Assembly: GCF_964275005.1 (NCBI RefSeq)
Contig: NC_092698.1
Location: 33,614,662 to 33,678,661, forward strand
Direction of reading: 5' to 3'
DNA from: Diadema setosum
Lineage: Eukaryota > Echinodermata > Echinoidea > Diadematoida > Diadematidae
DNA: 64,000 nt
The first letter of the stretch is position 1. Every line of letters starts with the position of its first letter. Made by a program: the position numbers and the translations under genes. The notes beneath the pieces are model-generated. The model did no database searches. It was not told the DNA's origin and worked only from the letters and a program-made list of their open reading frames with translations. Below are positions 37,401 to 46,803 of the stretch, in pieces.

Positions 37401-40400
37401 CACAGAACAAGGAGAAGTGTATGGGGGGTGGAGTGGGATGAGAGGTGTCGGGAAGAAATACATCAATTTAGGATGTGAAACTGCTGCATTACAGAAATTT
37501 TGGGGAAAAACCACAAAATACCTTTGTAAGATATTCACCTCCAACTTGTGGTAATGAAATGAAATTAGGGTCAAAGGGGACATACAAGCACCACAATGTC
37601 ACAATTTTATTTACCCTTATGCCATGCTTCATCTACAAAACACAACATCCAACTACACAGAACATGTTTGTGACACAGTATAGCTGCTTTATTGTCTATG
37701 CCAAATATTTCAGAGGGGTTCTCTGTTTTTGTGAATCAATTAAATACTGATAATTGAGATTCACAAATTAACAAGCCAGAGTACTAACACAATATACAAC
37801 AATGAAATACAATTACTGTATGTACTACTACTGTAATACTACTACTGTATGTAGATACTGTCCATGAAACATACAACTAGTGGCAGCAACACTGGAATAT
37901 CCATGCTTACTACAACAGTTCTTGATCATTAATCTAACCTCTGGCAAATTTGTCTTTCACATCCCAATATACACAAACAAAAAATGTTCATAATACAAAA
38001 GTAACGATTATGCAAAATATTTGGCATAGACAGTGGACACAAAACACAAGATGTGTGCTGTGAGAAACAACATGGAAACCAGAGAAAGGGAAAGGTAAGC
38101 TGTTGTGAAATACTGCTAGAGCACAATGAGTGATTTCTTCTTGATTTGCTGTACGAGGTGAAAACAAAGCAATTTTTGTGCAAACAAATTGTTGTGTAAT
38201 TTACCTGCTTCAATTTCTGTCAATGCAGGAGACAGAGGTTAATGTTGGCAAGAGGCGGAAAGATGCAAAAATCAGAACAATGCACAAGTCAGTGACCTAG
38301 TGACTCAAAGATCACACCTAAAAGACTGTAACTTCAGTAATGTTTACTTACAGGATGTTTATCATGTGTACTAAATCAAACTGTATGTATAATTAGTTGA
38401 TTGTACATTTCCATGTTGACCTAATAGCAAAGACTTTACACCCACTCATTACAGGATATTTGTTTGTGTTTTTGTTTGTTTGTATAATTTGATATCCTCT
38501 TTCATAAAATATGCCAAACAAAGCTTTCATGAATTGAAAATGAGGTACTTTAAAACATAGCAAACATATCAGATTTTCATTCACATTTAATACCATACAC
38601 TCAGAATTTCAAATTTTAATGGGCTCCATATGTAACTTTTTGCATCAATCAACTTTTACAATTTTCTTCTATCAAAGACAACATCAAAACAGATCAAACA
38701 GCTTGTTCAGTTTTAAGTGGGTGAAGGAGAGAGAGAGAGCAATAGTCTTGTTTAATTTTGTTATGTCTTCTCGTTTTTTTTTGTTTTGCTTTTTTTTTGG
38801 GGGGGGGGGGAATGGGAGGTGTAATCATTTTCACTACCTTAAGATTGTTTTTCTAATTTGGAGTTTTGAGGTTCGACTACTGACCTTCTTCTGTCATCCC
38901 AGCAGTGTCCGAGTCGCTGGGGGCGATGGCGGATATCCCACCCTTCTTGATAGCCTCCATTAGGCGGGCATTCTCTTCCTTCAGCTCCCGGATCAGCTTC
39001 TCCGTCGGGTCCTCATTCACCATGGCAACGGTCTTGATCTGCTTGGCTCTGTCAGCTGGTGAGGGCAGCAGATAAAGGACAGATGGATGAAATAGTTTGC
39101 ACCATCTTTTTTCTTTTTCTGGATGTGTTTCTAATCAGTTCATGCCATCACTTTGCGTAGTTTTTGTCACTCCCCACATGCCAAATATTATTTCTTATTT
39201 TTGAGCTCTTCAATTAAACCAGTATTTTGTCTGTCCTCTTATACTGTACATCACAACTCAAAGGCTCACCTTAGACACCTTAGATGTTGTAACCATCTGC
39301 TTCAACATCTTTGACTCTCTAAAATTCATTTAGATTTTGATTCGATACATTTGGATAAATCCTTGTTTGGATAAGATCACACTTATCATCTGATTCCACC
39401 CACACAGGTGGACACTTGTGGAGATGCATATATGCTGTGTTGATCTCAAAGACATTTGACATCAAAACCTCTGGGGTCCATTTCATGAAAGTCTTATGAG
39501 AGGCTTCATGTAATGGATTTGAAAGTCTCATATAGCTACATATGAGCGACTTTGGCTGTTCTGAATATATACAGACTTTTGATACGTGATGACTTCATGA
39601 AATGGACCCAAGGAAAAGTTTCTCACCATATCGGAGTGTCGAGAGGGTTTCCTCGTAGTTGATGTCAGCGGGAGAGAGGGCGGCCACCATGACGGTCTTG
39701 CTGTTGCCTCCCAAGGCATTCTTCAGCAGCTTAGTCAGTGCAGAGTCACGGAAGGGAACTACAGAGAAATGGGCACATAGTCATTCAAATTACTTCAAGG
39801 ATGAATTTGTCATACTGTTTTGCCTTGCACGAGCTGAGCATCAAGTGTGTGATTCACACATACACATAGGCTTGATAGCACATAAAGACCCTACATGGCG
39901 AGTTTGCAGATCAATGAAATATGGCCCTAAATTATAACAATCTATATGTTGATTTAGGCTGTTTTAACCAGATCACATTCATTACGCTTCATTTTATTTC
40001 TCTTCTTGAATATGAACAATGTGATTCTTTCTACAGCATTGAAAACACAGCGAACTATATTCAAGAGACGGTATGTCAAGTATTCTTTGAAAAAATAGTC
40101 GATGACTTACTTTGGAACTAAGTCACAAAACGTATAACTGTTGTTTTCAGTGGGATTATAGTATATTTGTGTTTGCATTGATCATCTGATTATTATTTCA
40201 GTGAGCTGCTGATCCAGAAAATTTAGTTAAGAATGACTACATTTGTTTTTCACTTCCCTTTCTGCTAGTGTAAATTCGTTACAGCACATTTCCATTGGTT
40301 TTGCATAGAGACATCGACAACAGTAATTGAAATCAAATCAAATGTTGAATTGATAAGATATGACATTCCATCAAAACTGGTGCTAACCTTTGACATTCAT

Positions 40401-43400
40401 TCCTTTGGCCTTGTCTGCCAGTGCTGCGATGCAGTTTCCGAGAGACGACAGGGACTTGTTGATAGCCGCACCCTCCTTCAGCCGATCCCCAGTGGCTCCC
40501 GTTGACTCAGCCCTCTCACTGGGTGAGAAAAAAGCAATGATAGAATGCATGACTTGGTGTGACTACAAAGAGGATGATTATGCAAACATATTGTTACCTG
40601 TGCTTACAGATTTGTTGTACTCAAGCTAGTTCATTAGCACCAAGGCGTGAGTAACTATTATGCTCCGACATTCATGAAATACATTCATCACAAATCAATG
40701 CCTACACCTACTCCAGGGACATATTCTACATCAATTTCAATGTCTACATCACACACATATCTTCTTTAGACCAGTTTTCCTAGACTGAAGTAAAAATTGC
40801 TGCAAATACAAGCCTTTGTATACAGAAAATTTCTACCTCACAGCTTTCTACACACAATCAAAGGTATCTTCCTTCTTGAAAGTTCATGTCGTTATACTTG
40901 CTAATTTACAAAACCTTTCAAACACTCTTCCTTACTGGTGTTGGCACACAGGCATGCTACGAAGTTTACATGATTCCTAAGCCATTCTGGTGACTCACCT
41001 TCCGGCCAAGTCCACAAGATTTGCAATGGATGTCTTGGCCATCTCCTGTCCTGCATCATTGATTGTCTTCTGCGTGAACGTGATGCTCATGATGGTGTGG
41101 GCACGGCTGCTGGTGGCGTTCATCTGGGTGGCAGCCACGGTCCGGTTTCGCATGCCCTCTTCATTACGGGCCTCAATCTCTGCATAGCTCTGCACTGGGG
41201 TGGCTCGTAGTTGCTCCACTGTTTGAGAGAGAAATAAACAATAACTTACTTCATCTCTCTTGCTACATTGCAGTGTTGCCTGAGTTTTGTGTTGTGCTTA
41301 AAATATTTTAAAATATTAACAGCAAGCTACATGTTAAGAGACAACAACTTCTGGTGCATTCCATGAATGCTTTTCATATTGTAAGTCATTCAAATATTTG
41401 TACATACAGATGTGTGAACTTATGTAAATAGAGGATATATATACAATCTACAATGTACGAGAATAAGCTTAACATAGCAACAACAATGAAAAAAGGCAAA
41501 GAAAGTTTAGCAGACTGCCTAAGGTACATGCAACATTATATCAAGCAGCAGTATTAGTATGTACAGGTGTGGTTTTTCAGATGCTAACACAGAAAACCAG
41601 CACCTGTTGTGCTACATGGGTCAAGGCGGGATGTCACAACGCTCTTGCAATGAGCAGCAAGTCATATCTATCTGATGCTGAGCCTCCTTTTCTGCTGACT
41701 CACCATAGAAGCCCTTCTTTGGGTGCTCCCTGATCTTCAGCCCTCCCTTCTTGTTGGAGGCGGGGTTGAGGAGGTCACGCACCTGCTCGTTGTAGATCTC
41801 CAGCAAGCTGCAGGTGACCTCATACTCTGCCTTGACCCCCTCACTCTTCTTCTGGTCTATCTCCTGGAAGATCTTGTCGCAAAATGTCGGCATGATACCT
41901 GAATGGCAGATGAGGAAATAAATATAATTGGTGACAGAATAATAACAATAATATCAAATTTATAAAAAGGTGCGGTATGCAAAATACTAAATGTATGTCC
42001 CTCATAAAAGACTCTAGAAGAACATAGCACAGTCCCCAGTTTTTTTACAAAGCTATTTCTATCTGTGTACAAAGAGACAAAGTAGATTACTTCTGCATTG
42101 TATTACCATGGTTTTAAGATGACAGAAATCATCAACTAGGGGCTTAAAAAAAAAAAATGTCTGTGTGACTCATTCCTTCATTCCAAATGAGGAAATTTTA
42201 CACAGAATCATTTCTTGTCTTCAACAAAAAATTTGCCATAGGCAGTAATGAAAATTTGATAGAAAAACCAAGATATATCTCAGATGGTCATCATTGCTTA
42301 CCACACATTCCTTACGGACATTCGTATCGATCACAATTTCCAAGACATTTTTTGTCCAATCGTGTTCAAATTTTCACTGATCCCTTACTTTTGTTTTCCC
42401 TATGGATATATTCAATCTCTGCCCATGTTTTATTCCTTTCACTTCCCCTAGTGCTTTATCAAGCACTGCCTCAATCATCATTATTCATACCTTTATTTTC
42501 GCCATATCCTTGCATAGAATAGGACTTTCCTGAACCTGTCTGGCCATAGGCAAACAAACAGGAGTTGTAGCCTGCCCAGGCGTTGGCCAGAACTCCACGG
42601 CCAAGATCCTCAAAGACCTTTTTCTGAGGTGGAGAAGTAGATGAAGATGAGGAAAGCAGGTAATCAGGAATGAGATTTTTCTGTATCTTTCATTCTGATG
42701 TGTATAATATGATACACCACTAAGTACATGTAAGGTACATCTCAGTAGGAATAAGTACATTGCAAGATAAAGTTTGTTCACCTCCAAATATCCTAATTTT
42801 TTCTGTCATGAGCAATGGAAAGGGGATCAGGAAAGGACATACTTTGAATATGCATAAAGTGTGTGAATTTACATACTTGCTATTGCTGAATCGTTTCTTA
42901 TTTGCCTATATCTTAGATTATGAGACGGTAGTACAGCATGTACGTGTAATGAGTTCAGGATGCATGTGTTACTTTGCTTACAGCTTCTGTCAGCACTATG
43001 ATCACAACCTGGAATGTGAAACCTGCATTCTTCATAGGAGATGCTAGAAGTTCTTTCTTAACCACTTCTTTGAGATTGGGCTTTTGAGAAGAAATGTATA
43101 TACTGTAAAGACAAGTTATGGAAAAGTGTCTGATAATACAAGCCATGTGGTCTCCTGAAACTAGACTCCTCTAGAGCAATCAAGAACTCTAAATCAATCT
43201 ATTCCATGCACAACGTGTACAGATAATCACAATCATGGTCGAAAACTGGAGGGACAGATGCACATGTCTATCTTGGTTGTGACCGCAGCTAAACTCATTT
43301 GAAAAGGAAAATGTCTTGCAAGTGGTTACACTCAATTTTTGAAAAGAAATTTATAAAGAGAATATACTACATGAATCTCAACACAGAAACAAAGAAGTAA

Positions 43401-45565
43401 TGGAAATTATGAAGCATTTATACCTGGTCTGCATATTTGCTATTTGCCGGTGCCAAGTATCCATCGGGCGTGCTGGGTTCAACAAAGCCGTCATGTGACC
43501 AGTAGCTGAAGTCAAAGTTGAATTTGCGAGGCTCTTCGTTCTTGTCTTCAGGATTCCTGATGATTGTCGTGTTTCCATTCATAGCAATGATCAGCTCAGC
43601 ATTGCGGGCCTTCTCTCTGGAGTTGTGCACTGGAGTTAAGGTCCAGCATTTATTTACCCATTCACTCTATCATGGATCTGCTAACATGCAGATTTTACAT
43701 GCAATGTACGGTACGGATTATCATTCAAGTCTGTAAGCTTAAAGTTAACAGTTCTAAGCTGTAGAAAGTTTAAAATGAAGTTTATTTCAACAACACAGGG
43801 TAGCTGATCGAGCATAAAACATGAACTGAGATCTGCAATATCTCAGAATTGCAGTGAGGCATAAATTCTGTGTATAATCTGTCTTGTTGAAATCTGCCAT
43901 ATTGTGTGTCGGGGGAGGAAGCGGGGTAGAGTATTTGTAGGAATATTGTACAGCTGGGGGGTGTTTCATCAACGTTTGTCGGCACTGTCAACTTGAATCA
44001 CCATAGTAACAGTCAGTGACCAGAGCATCTCAGCTAATCAAAACCAAGGATTTTGCTGAAATTGGTCAGCGGCGACAGTTGTCGGCGCTGACAAGCGTTG
44101 ATGAAACACCCCCACTGGTCTTCGAAAAAAAGACCATAAAGCTATTAACCATTATATTGTACAAAATACTGCAACTTTTAATAGTAATAACCATCACAGA
44201 TAGCAGAACTAACAAAAAGAAAGTTACATTGTACAATGTATTAAAATTTGTTTTGCTCTTGGGAAAGGAGCATACTTTTGTTTGTTTGTTTGTTCATTTT
44301 CCATCTGAGAAGATGGCTGGATAGCCCATATTCAGCTACGTTAAGCTGGTTCTCCATGGGGTCCAGTTCAAACATCAGAGATATTTTAAAAAGCGTTCCT
44401 TGTTGTATCTTCATATAAATGAATCGTATACATGTAACATTGTCACACATTGCTGTGGTATATTCTGGCTGCGAAGTGTTAATTTCAAAGGTTTAACTGT
44501 ACGGTACTATAATCATGAGTGTAAGGTCACTTCCACACATGTATGGCCTGCTTCAATAGAAGTAATTTTAGCATCATTATTGTCTTTAGTTTACTGTAGC
44601 AGTGACCAAAATAAAAACAGCACTGCCTTGAAAACTGTTCATCTTTGATCATGAGTTCACATGGCTGTAGATGTGCAGTAAAATCTATCCAAGTATTTTT
44701 TTTTTTTTTTTAAATTCATGAAATATCGGTACCGGTTACAATACAATGTACCTCCACTACATGTACCTGAAAAATAAAATATGTTGTAGTTCTAGGTCTT
44801 GATACTTTTTTCTTCTTGTTTGTCACATTAATGTTTGGGAAGAATGGATATCAGTAACTGGTAGAAAGGACTCACTATTAATTACTTTTGTTGTTGGCAA
44901 GAAAATGCTGAAACTTGCCATCACCCAGAACCAGGAAGCGAAAAATCAATGAATCAATTTGGACAATTCACCCCACACACTGTAGTTGGTTGCTATCTCT
45001 CACTCCAGTCTCACTCTCAGTCTTATTTGCTACAAATTAAATCTTGGATGCAATCTCACTGCAGTAAACAAAGATAGAACACTCTAATGTTAGATCCTAT
45101 TCAATCATTTGTCAAGTTTCAATGTATGATTGCTGGACAAATATAAATCGTTATACTCATGACAAATGGAAGCCATTATTACTACTACTAGACTGTGTAT
45201 GTGCTAGTGCCACTGCACTGTAAACCTCAAAACATGGCTTGGACAATTATTCAGTCATAATTATCAGACCTTTTTTTTTTTTTTTTTTGATCACTGCAAT
45301 AAAAAGTCTAAGTAGTATCGGCCCTATCTAAAGTATATTCATGTGAAACATAGCAATTCAACCATTGCATTAATCTGTAAACTTGAGAAGATTTGAAGTG
45401 TAAATTTACTGTTGTTAGAACACGAACATGCTAGTGCTAGGTAGGGCCTACGTACATACATGTACGCCACGGTATTATTGAATAGGTGGATTATCGATCG
45501 CTTGAAATTGAAAAGGATATGAATGGCCGCACTCTCACTGCTACTTTGACGCTTTCCTCCGACAT
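23652..45565 (-). CDS. KIF28: Kinesin-3 family motor, KIF28/KLP-6-like, whole gene
   Basis: A plus-end-type microtubule motor. Twenty-one coding exons join with matching phases into 998 residues, close to the 930-970 I recall for human KIF28P and C. elegans KLP-6. Motor, residues 1-360: starts [16 protein letters not shown]-loop GQTGSGKS (109-116), switch I NATSSRAH (225-232), switch II LVDLAGSE (259-266), and the [20 protein letters not shown] neck approach typical of kinesin-3. An acidic coiled-coil follows (about 365-450), then an FHA domain (about 466-570). Next comes a kinesin-3 tail with [20 protein letters not shown] and a beta-rich region ending near QVWGRQEP. The YWSHDGF stretch with an insertion before the P-loop and the short tail favour KIF28/KLP-6 over KIF1. 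KLP-6 works in ciliated neurons. Divergent to the CSPP1-motif gene. Confidence 0.85.
24344..24553. mobile_element. Fold-back element in the last kinesin intron
   Basis: AATATAACAGATATTGACTT at the left faces AGTCAATATCTGTATAATAT at the right; inside, GGAATATAACATTTAA, AAGTTATATTTTTGTC and their complements form a second palindrome. About 210 bp, no coding capacity. Confidence 0.75.
24684..24960 (+). repeat. Purine-rich (GAA/GA) tract
   Basis: About 275 bp of nearly pure A and G on the plus strand, so a polypyrimidine stretch on the kinesin sense strand, just inside the last intron. Frames across it give Lys/Glu- or Ser/Phe-rich artefacts. Confidence 0.8.
24983..25160 (-). CDS. KIF28: Kinesin exon 20
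   Basis: 178 nt: [40 protein letters not shown] and a Pro/Ala/Gly-rich end ([15 protein letters not shown]). Ends at GTAAGT in phase 1, so one more exon is needed. Confidence 0.9.
25425..26520. mobile_element. Helentron/pearl-like element with tandem core
   Basis: Short inverted ends, TATGTCCCCGCC near 25431 and GGCGGGGACAAA at 26510-26521. Between them lies a six-unit tandem array (25443-26396), then a microsatellite built from ACGG/ACACGG/ACAG (26410-26470), then a single-copy tail. Order of end, tandem core of about 158 bp, ACGG-type microsatellite and tail is what I recall for pearl elements of bivalves and Helentron-associated elements (rolling-circle DNA transposons). No Rep/helicase frame, so it is non-autonomous. 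In the intron between kinesin exons 19 and 20. Confidence 0.65.
25443..26396. repeat. 158-bp tandem repeat, six units
   Basis: The landmark AAGCCCTCAC starts at 25541, 25698, 25856, 26014 and 26171, with a diverged sixth at 26319. Spacing is 157-158 bp, then 148. Units differ by a few bases only. Each carries AGGTCAAAGGTCA and mostly a further AGGTCA. Confidence 0.93.
26661..26741 (-). CDS. KIF28: Kinesin exon 19
   Basis: 27 codons: [20 protein letters not shown] and ERMDMKM, a basic helix. Acceptor GTCCCCCAG, donor GTGAGT. Confidence 0.9.
26780..26966 (-). mobile_element. tRNA-head SINE remnant
   Basis: On the minus strand it opens with GTGCTGTGGCATAGTGGATA, an A-box-bearing tRNA-like head, followed by AGACTCCTGGCTCCCAATG. 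Then comes CCCAGGTGTATAAATGGGTA and GGCAGGGCCCTCTGGTAGAG, a body I recall as repetitive in marine invertebrates. No clear B box is left, so it is a worn copy. It ends about 40 bp upstream of the kinesin exon 19 acceptor. Confidence 0.6.
27926..28286. mobile_element. GC-rich MITE, family F, young copy
   Basis: Perfect terminal inverted repeats of 22 bp (starting CCCCGCGTTCACATTGGT at the left, ending with its complement at the right), with nested GGGGAC/GTCCCC pairs throughout. Its GC content stands out from the AT-rich kinesin intron. An old relative lies at 57005-57372. A clean target duplication is not evident. Confidence 0.88.
30138..30425 (-). CDS. KIF28: Kinesin exon 18
   Basis: 96 codons: [16 protein letters not shown] through [20 protein letters not shown] to [10 protein letters not shown] and a Ser-rich end, VAAIEK. 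The phase-0 donor GTGAAA was chosen over the upstream GTGCGT because exon 19 is in phase 0. Confidence 0.9.
31070..31279 (-). CDS. KIF28: Kinesin exon 17
   Basis: 70 codons: [20 protein letters not shown] through [20 protein letters not shown] to NKYK, a beta-rich C2-like module. Confidence 0.95.
31822..31905 (-). CDS. KIF28: Kinesin exon 16
   Basis: 28 codons: [20 protein letters not shown] then YLQSLAYM, the family's stretch where a beta strand leads into the C2-like tail. Both splice sites good. Confidence 0.95.
32225..32359 (-). CDS. KIF28: Kinesin exon 15
   Basis: 45 codons: [20 protein letters not shown] then [15 protein letters not shown]. The W-x-x-(D/E)-K-F-x-x-R-x-x-x-M segment is shared by kinesin-3 tails. 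Confidence 0.95.
32952..33100 (-). CDS. KIF28: Kinesin exon 14
   Basis: 149 nt. Codes [20 protein letters not shown] and [19 protein letters not shown], the helical linker and first strands of the post-FHA domain. Confidence 0.95.
33128..33212. mobile_element. Short 90-bp MITE, family E, copy 1
   Basis: CCCATTGAGGACAG at the left, CATAGACACTTGCCCGAGTA and TACTGAGGACTTGTC in the middle, CAACGGG at the right. In the kinesin intron next to exon 14. Confidence 0.8.
33213..33634. mobile_element. Palindromic MITE, family C, copy 3
   Basis: Left TTAAGGGGATGG, right CATCCCTTAT; inside, TCGATGAAAATTGGTTTTGA faces CAAAACCAATTCTCATC. It abuts a family E element on its left. Confidence 0.7.
33803..33907. 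mobile_element. Family D MITE, half copy
   Basis: The complement of this stretch matches 36977-37075 closely (CGCAAGTGGTTAAATTCGCG and GCCATATATT are shared). Only one arm is present, so it is a truncated copy. Confidence 0.75.
34028..34179 (-). CDS. KIF28: Kinesin exon 13
   Basis: 152 nt. Codes [15 protein letters not shown] at the end of the FHA domain, then [20 protein letters not shown]. Confidence 0.95.
34421..34491. repeat. (TGTC)n then (CA)n microsatellite
   Basis: About ten TGTC units followed by about twelve CA units, in the kinesin intron next to exon 12. Confidence 0.9.
34547..34678 (-). CDS. KIF28: Kinesin exon 12 (FHA domain, second half)
   Basis: 132 nt. Codes [20 protein letters not shown] and [10 protein letters not shown], with the conserved H and the N-G of the FHA fold. 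Confidence 0.95.
34863..34955. mobile_element. Short 90-bp MITE, family E, copy 2
   Basis: TTAACCCGTTGAGAATGAGC at the left and CAGTGGGTTAA at the right; CATAGACACCTGTGCGAGTA in the middle followed by TACTTGGGAC. Same order as the copies at 33128, 54991 and 62164. Confidence 0.8.
35153..35340 (-). CDS. KIF28: Kinesin exon 11 (FHA domain, first half)
   Basis: 188 nt. Codes [31 protein letters not shown] and [10 protein letters not shown], the start of the forkhead-associated fold that follows the motor in all kinesin-3 proteins. Confidence 0.95.
36391..36506 (-). CDS. KIF28: Kinesin exon 10 (coiled coil)
   Basis: 116 nt. Codes [20 protein letters not shown] and [18 protein letters not shown], a strong acidic coiled coil of the kind that keeps kinesin-3 motors autoinhibited. 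Confidence 0.94.
36967..37214. mobile_element. Palindromic MITE, family D, full copy
   Basis: Ends TACTGTATACGCCATATATT and its near-complement, AATATTCGGCGTATACAGTA. The inside is full of TCGCGA-type complements (TTTCGCGAGTCTAAATTTTC and AATTTCGCGAATAG). A half copy lies at 33803-33907 in inverse orientation. Confidence 0.85.
38205..38216 (-). CDS. KIF28: Kinesin exon 9, 12-nt microexon
   Basis: AAATTGAAGCAG between a good acceptor (pyrimidine-rich, ending TTGACAG) and donor GTAAAT. It is in phase 1 on both sides and adds EIEA; skipping it leaves the frame intact. Support is only splice sites and phase, so it may be optional. Confidence 0.7.
38885..39055 (-). CDS. KIF28: Kinesin exon 8 (neck)
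   Basis: 171 nt. Codes [20 protein letters not shown] and [20 protein letters not shown], then an acidic Ser/Asp linker. This is the kinesin-3 neck and first coiled coil. Confidence 0.95.
39474..39609. mobile_element. Small MITE with GGGTCCATTTCATGAA ends
   Basis: 136 bp in the kinesin intron just 3' of exon 7. The left end GGGTCCATTTCATGAAAGTC is matched by the complement of the right end (TTCATGAAATGGACCC). No coding capacity. Confidence 0.75.
39627..39758 (-). CDS. KIF28: Kinesin exon 7
   Basis: 132 nt. Codes [39 protein letters not shown] and STLRY, the end of the motor core. Acceptor CTCTGTAG, donor GTGAGA. Confidence 0.96.
40388..40518 (-). CDS. KIF28: Kinesin exon 6
   Basis: 131 nt. 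Completes [14 protein letters not shown] and codes [21 protein letters not shown] plus loop 12 ([10 protein letters not shown]). The lysine-rich K-loop of KIF1 is absent. Confidence 0.96.
40999..41218 (-). CDS. KIF28: Kinesin exon 5 (switch I, start of switch II)
   Basis: 220 nt, phase 1 to 2. Codes [21 protein letters not shown]..., the switch I segment with SSRAH where most kinesins have SSRSH, and LVDLAG of switch II at the 3' boundary. Confidence 0.96.
41704..41898 (-). CDS. KIF28: Kinesin exon 4
   Basis: 195 nt, phase 1 to 1. Codes [14 protein letters not shown]..., [19 protein letters not shown] and [10 protein letters not shown]. The [14 protein letters not shown] and REHP motifs are kinesin-3 hallmarks. 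Confidence 0.96.
42491..42623 (-). CDS. KIF28: Kinesin exon 3 (P-loop)
   Basis: 44 codons plus one base. Contains [13 protein letters not shown], the ATP-binding P-loop. Acceptor CACCTCAG, donor GTATGA. Confidence 0.97.
43424..43624 (-). CDS. KIF28: Kinesin exon 2
   Basis: 67 codons, [17 protein letters not shown]... through [11 protein letters not shown] to NSKYADQ; acceptor is AC (see the AT-AC intron), donor GTATAA. The roughly 18-residue insert after YWSHDGF, rich in Pro and Ala, is not present in KIF1A/KIF1B. Confidence 0.93.
43625..45520 (-). other. KIF28: AT-AC minor (U12-type) intron 1 of the kinesin gene
   Basis: 1896 nt. The 5' end is ATATCCTTTT, identical to the U12 consensus. 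The 3' end is CAGTGCAC, so the terminal dinucleotides are AT and AC. A branch-site match, CCTTAAC, has its A at 43636, 11 nt before the exon, within the 10-16 nt window of U12 introns. Phase 0. A MITE lies inside (43957-44113). Confidence 0.88.
43957..44113. mobile_element. MITE with GGGGGTGTTTCATCAACG ends
   Basis: 157 bp with perfect 18-bp terminal inverted repeats, GGGGGTGTTTCATCAACG and CGTTGATGAAACACCCCC. Internally GTCGGC/GCCGAC-type pairs and other complements extend the fold. It sits in the AT-AC intron. The perfect ends suggest a fairly recent insertion. Confidence 0.85.
45521..45565 (-). CDS. KIF28: Kinesin exon 1 (start)
   Basis: 15 codons, [15 protein letters not shown], the beta-1 strand of the motor. 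The donor is not GT: the intron begins ATATCCTTTT, the U12 AT-AC consensus. No GT donor nearby would keep VRVRPF, which every kinesin has. Confidence 0.9.
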
Positions 45566-46803
45566 CTTCGCAGCTTATATCCACCGAATTCTTAGCAAAT
45601 TCCGTTTAGAAGCTTTTGAAGACTGTGAGATTGCAGTTGCACGGAGGTAGATGGCCTAGAACACGAGCAAATTACCTTTCCAATACTCTGCACGCAGTTT
45701 TAGGCAAGGGATTCGTCAGCCATTTTCCCCGTACCCATGTGTATGTTGTTTATAGTCATCGCTATAGAGACCCGTGCTAGCCGGGGCCAGCTGACGTACG
45801 AGCCTGAAAAGGCTCCCATTGTCCTGCTCAAAGGAGTTTGGTTGTCGGTAGGAAACACTGCGCGAGGCGCTAGGTGCATCTTCGTTGTTGACACTTCCGA
45901 TATAAACTCTCTCTGAAAGGGTTTTTAATTGAATTCGATGTAGGCCGAGATGCAGTATGGGAGGGGCACATTTTAATCGGTCAAATATTCTTCTTCGTGC
46001 AAATTTCTCAAAAGTGCATAATGTGATGTTCTAACTACCAATCTATCGACGTATATTATGATTATAACTATTTATCTACTAGTACCTCTGCCAATAAATC
46101 CATAATCTCGATCTGTCTCCGTTCGATACCTTTACTGTTACCTCTTTATCTATATCTCTTTATATATCTCACCATGTGTGTACCATAATGTTTGTCAGTA
46201 TCCTGTATCCATACTCAGCATAATTAGTAATCTGTACGCATTGATGAAAATATAAATGAAAATTATCAAAGAAAATGGGATTCCATCGGGATAGTGAAAA
46301 GTATAATATAGCACTCAAACGTGGTTTGCATCTTTCAATTTCCCATTCAGAGGACACTCTCTCACTTTATTACTTCAGTATAAAACATTCATAGAGACAG
46401 GGAGAAATGGGTACAACATCACTCTTTCGAGATCCTATTTGTGTATATCTGTTTGCGTATAGGCCCATCTGCATAGCAATCTTGGGAGCTCGTTGTTAAA
46501 TAATGTCGCAATTTAATTTCGGAATCAGAATATACTTTTATTGTGAACAAGGACAGTGGAAGATTTTTACATTAACATGTAAATGTCTTGCTTCGAGAAA
46601 AAAAAATTATATTGTGTATGTTATATATCTTAAAAGATATGGCAAGTCGTTATGCATTTTTGTTAGGTGTTTGCTTTGTTTTCTTTTGATTTGTTTTTGT
46701 TTGTTTGGTTGGTTTTTTTTTTTTCCTGATATACTTTCTTCGTATTTGCAACAGTGCTCGTAATCGCATCAGTATGCAGGTGCCGTCTGTGAAGGCAAGT
46801 GCT

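Noticed and set aside
23652-45565. KIF1A/KIF1B as the identity of the kinesin
   Set aside because: No PH domain region, much shorter tail, an insert after YWSHDGF and no K-loop; KIF28/KLP-6 fits better. A formal tree could still change this.
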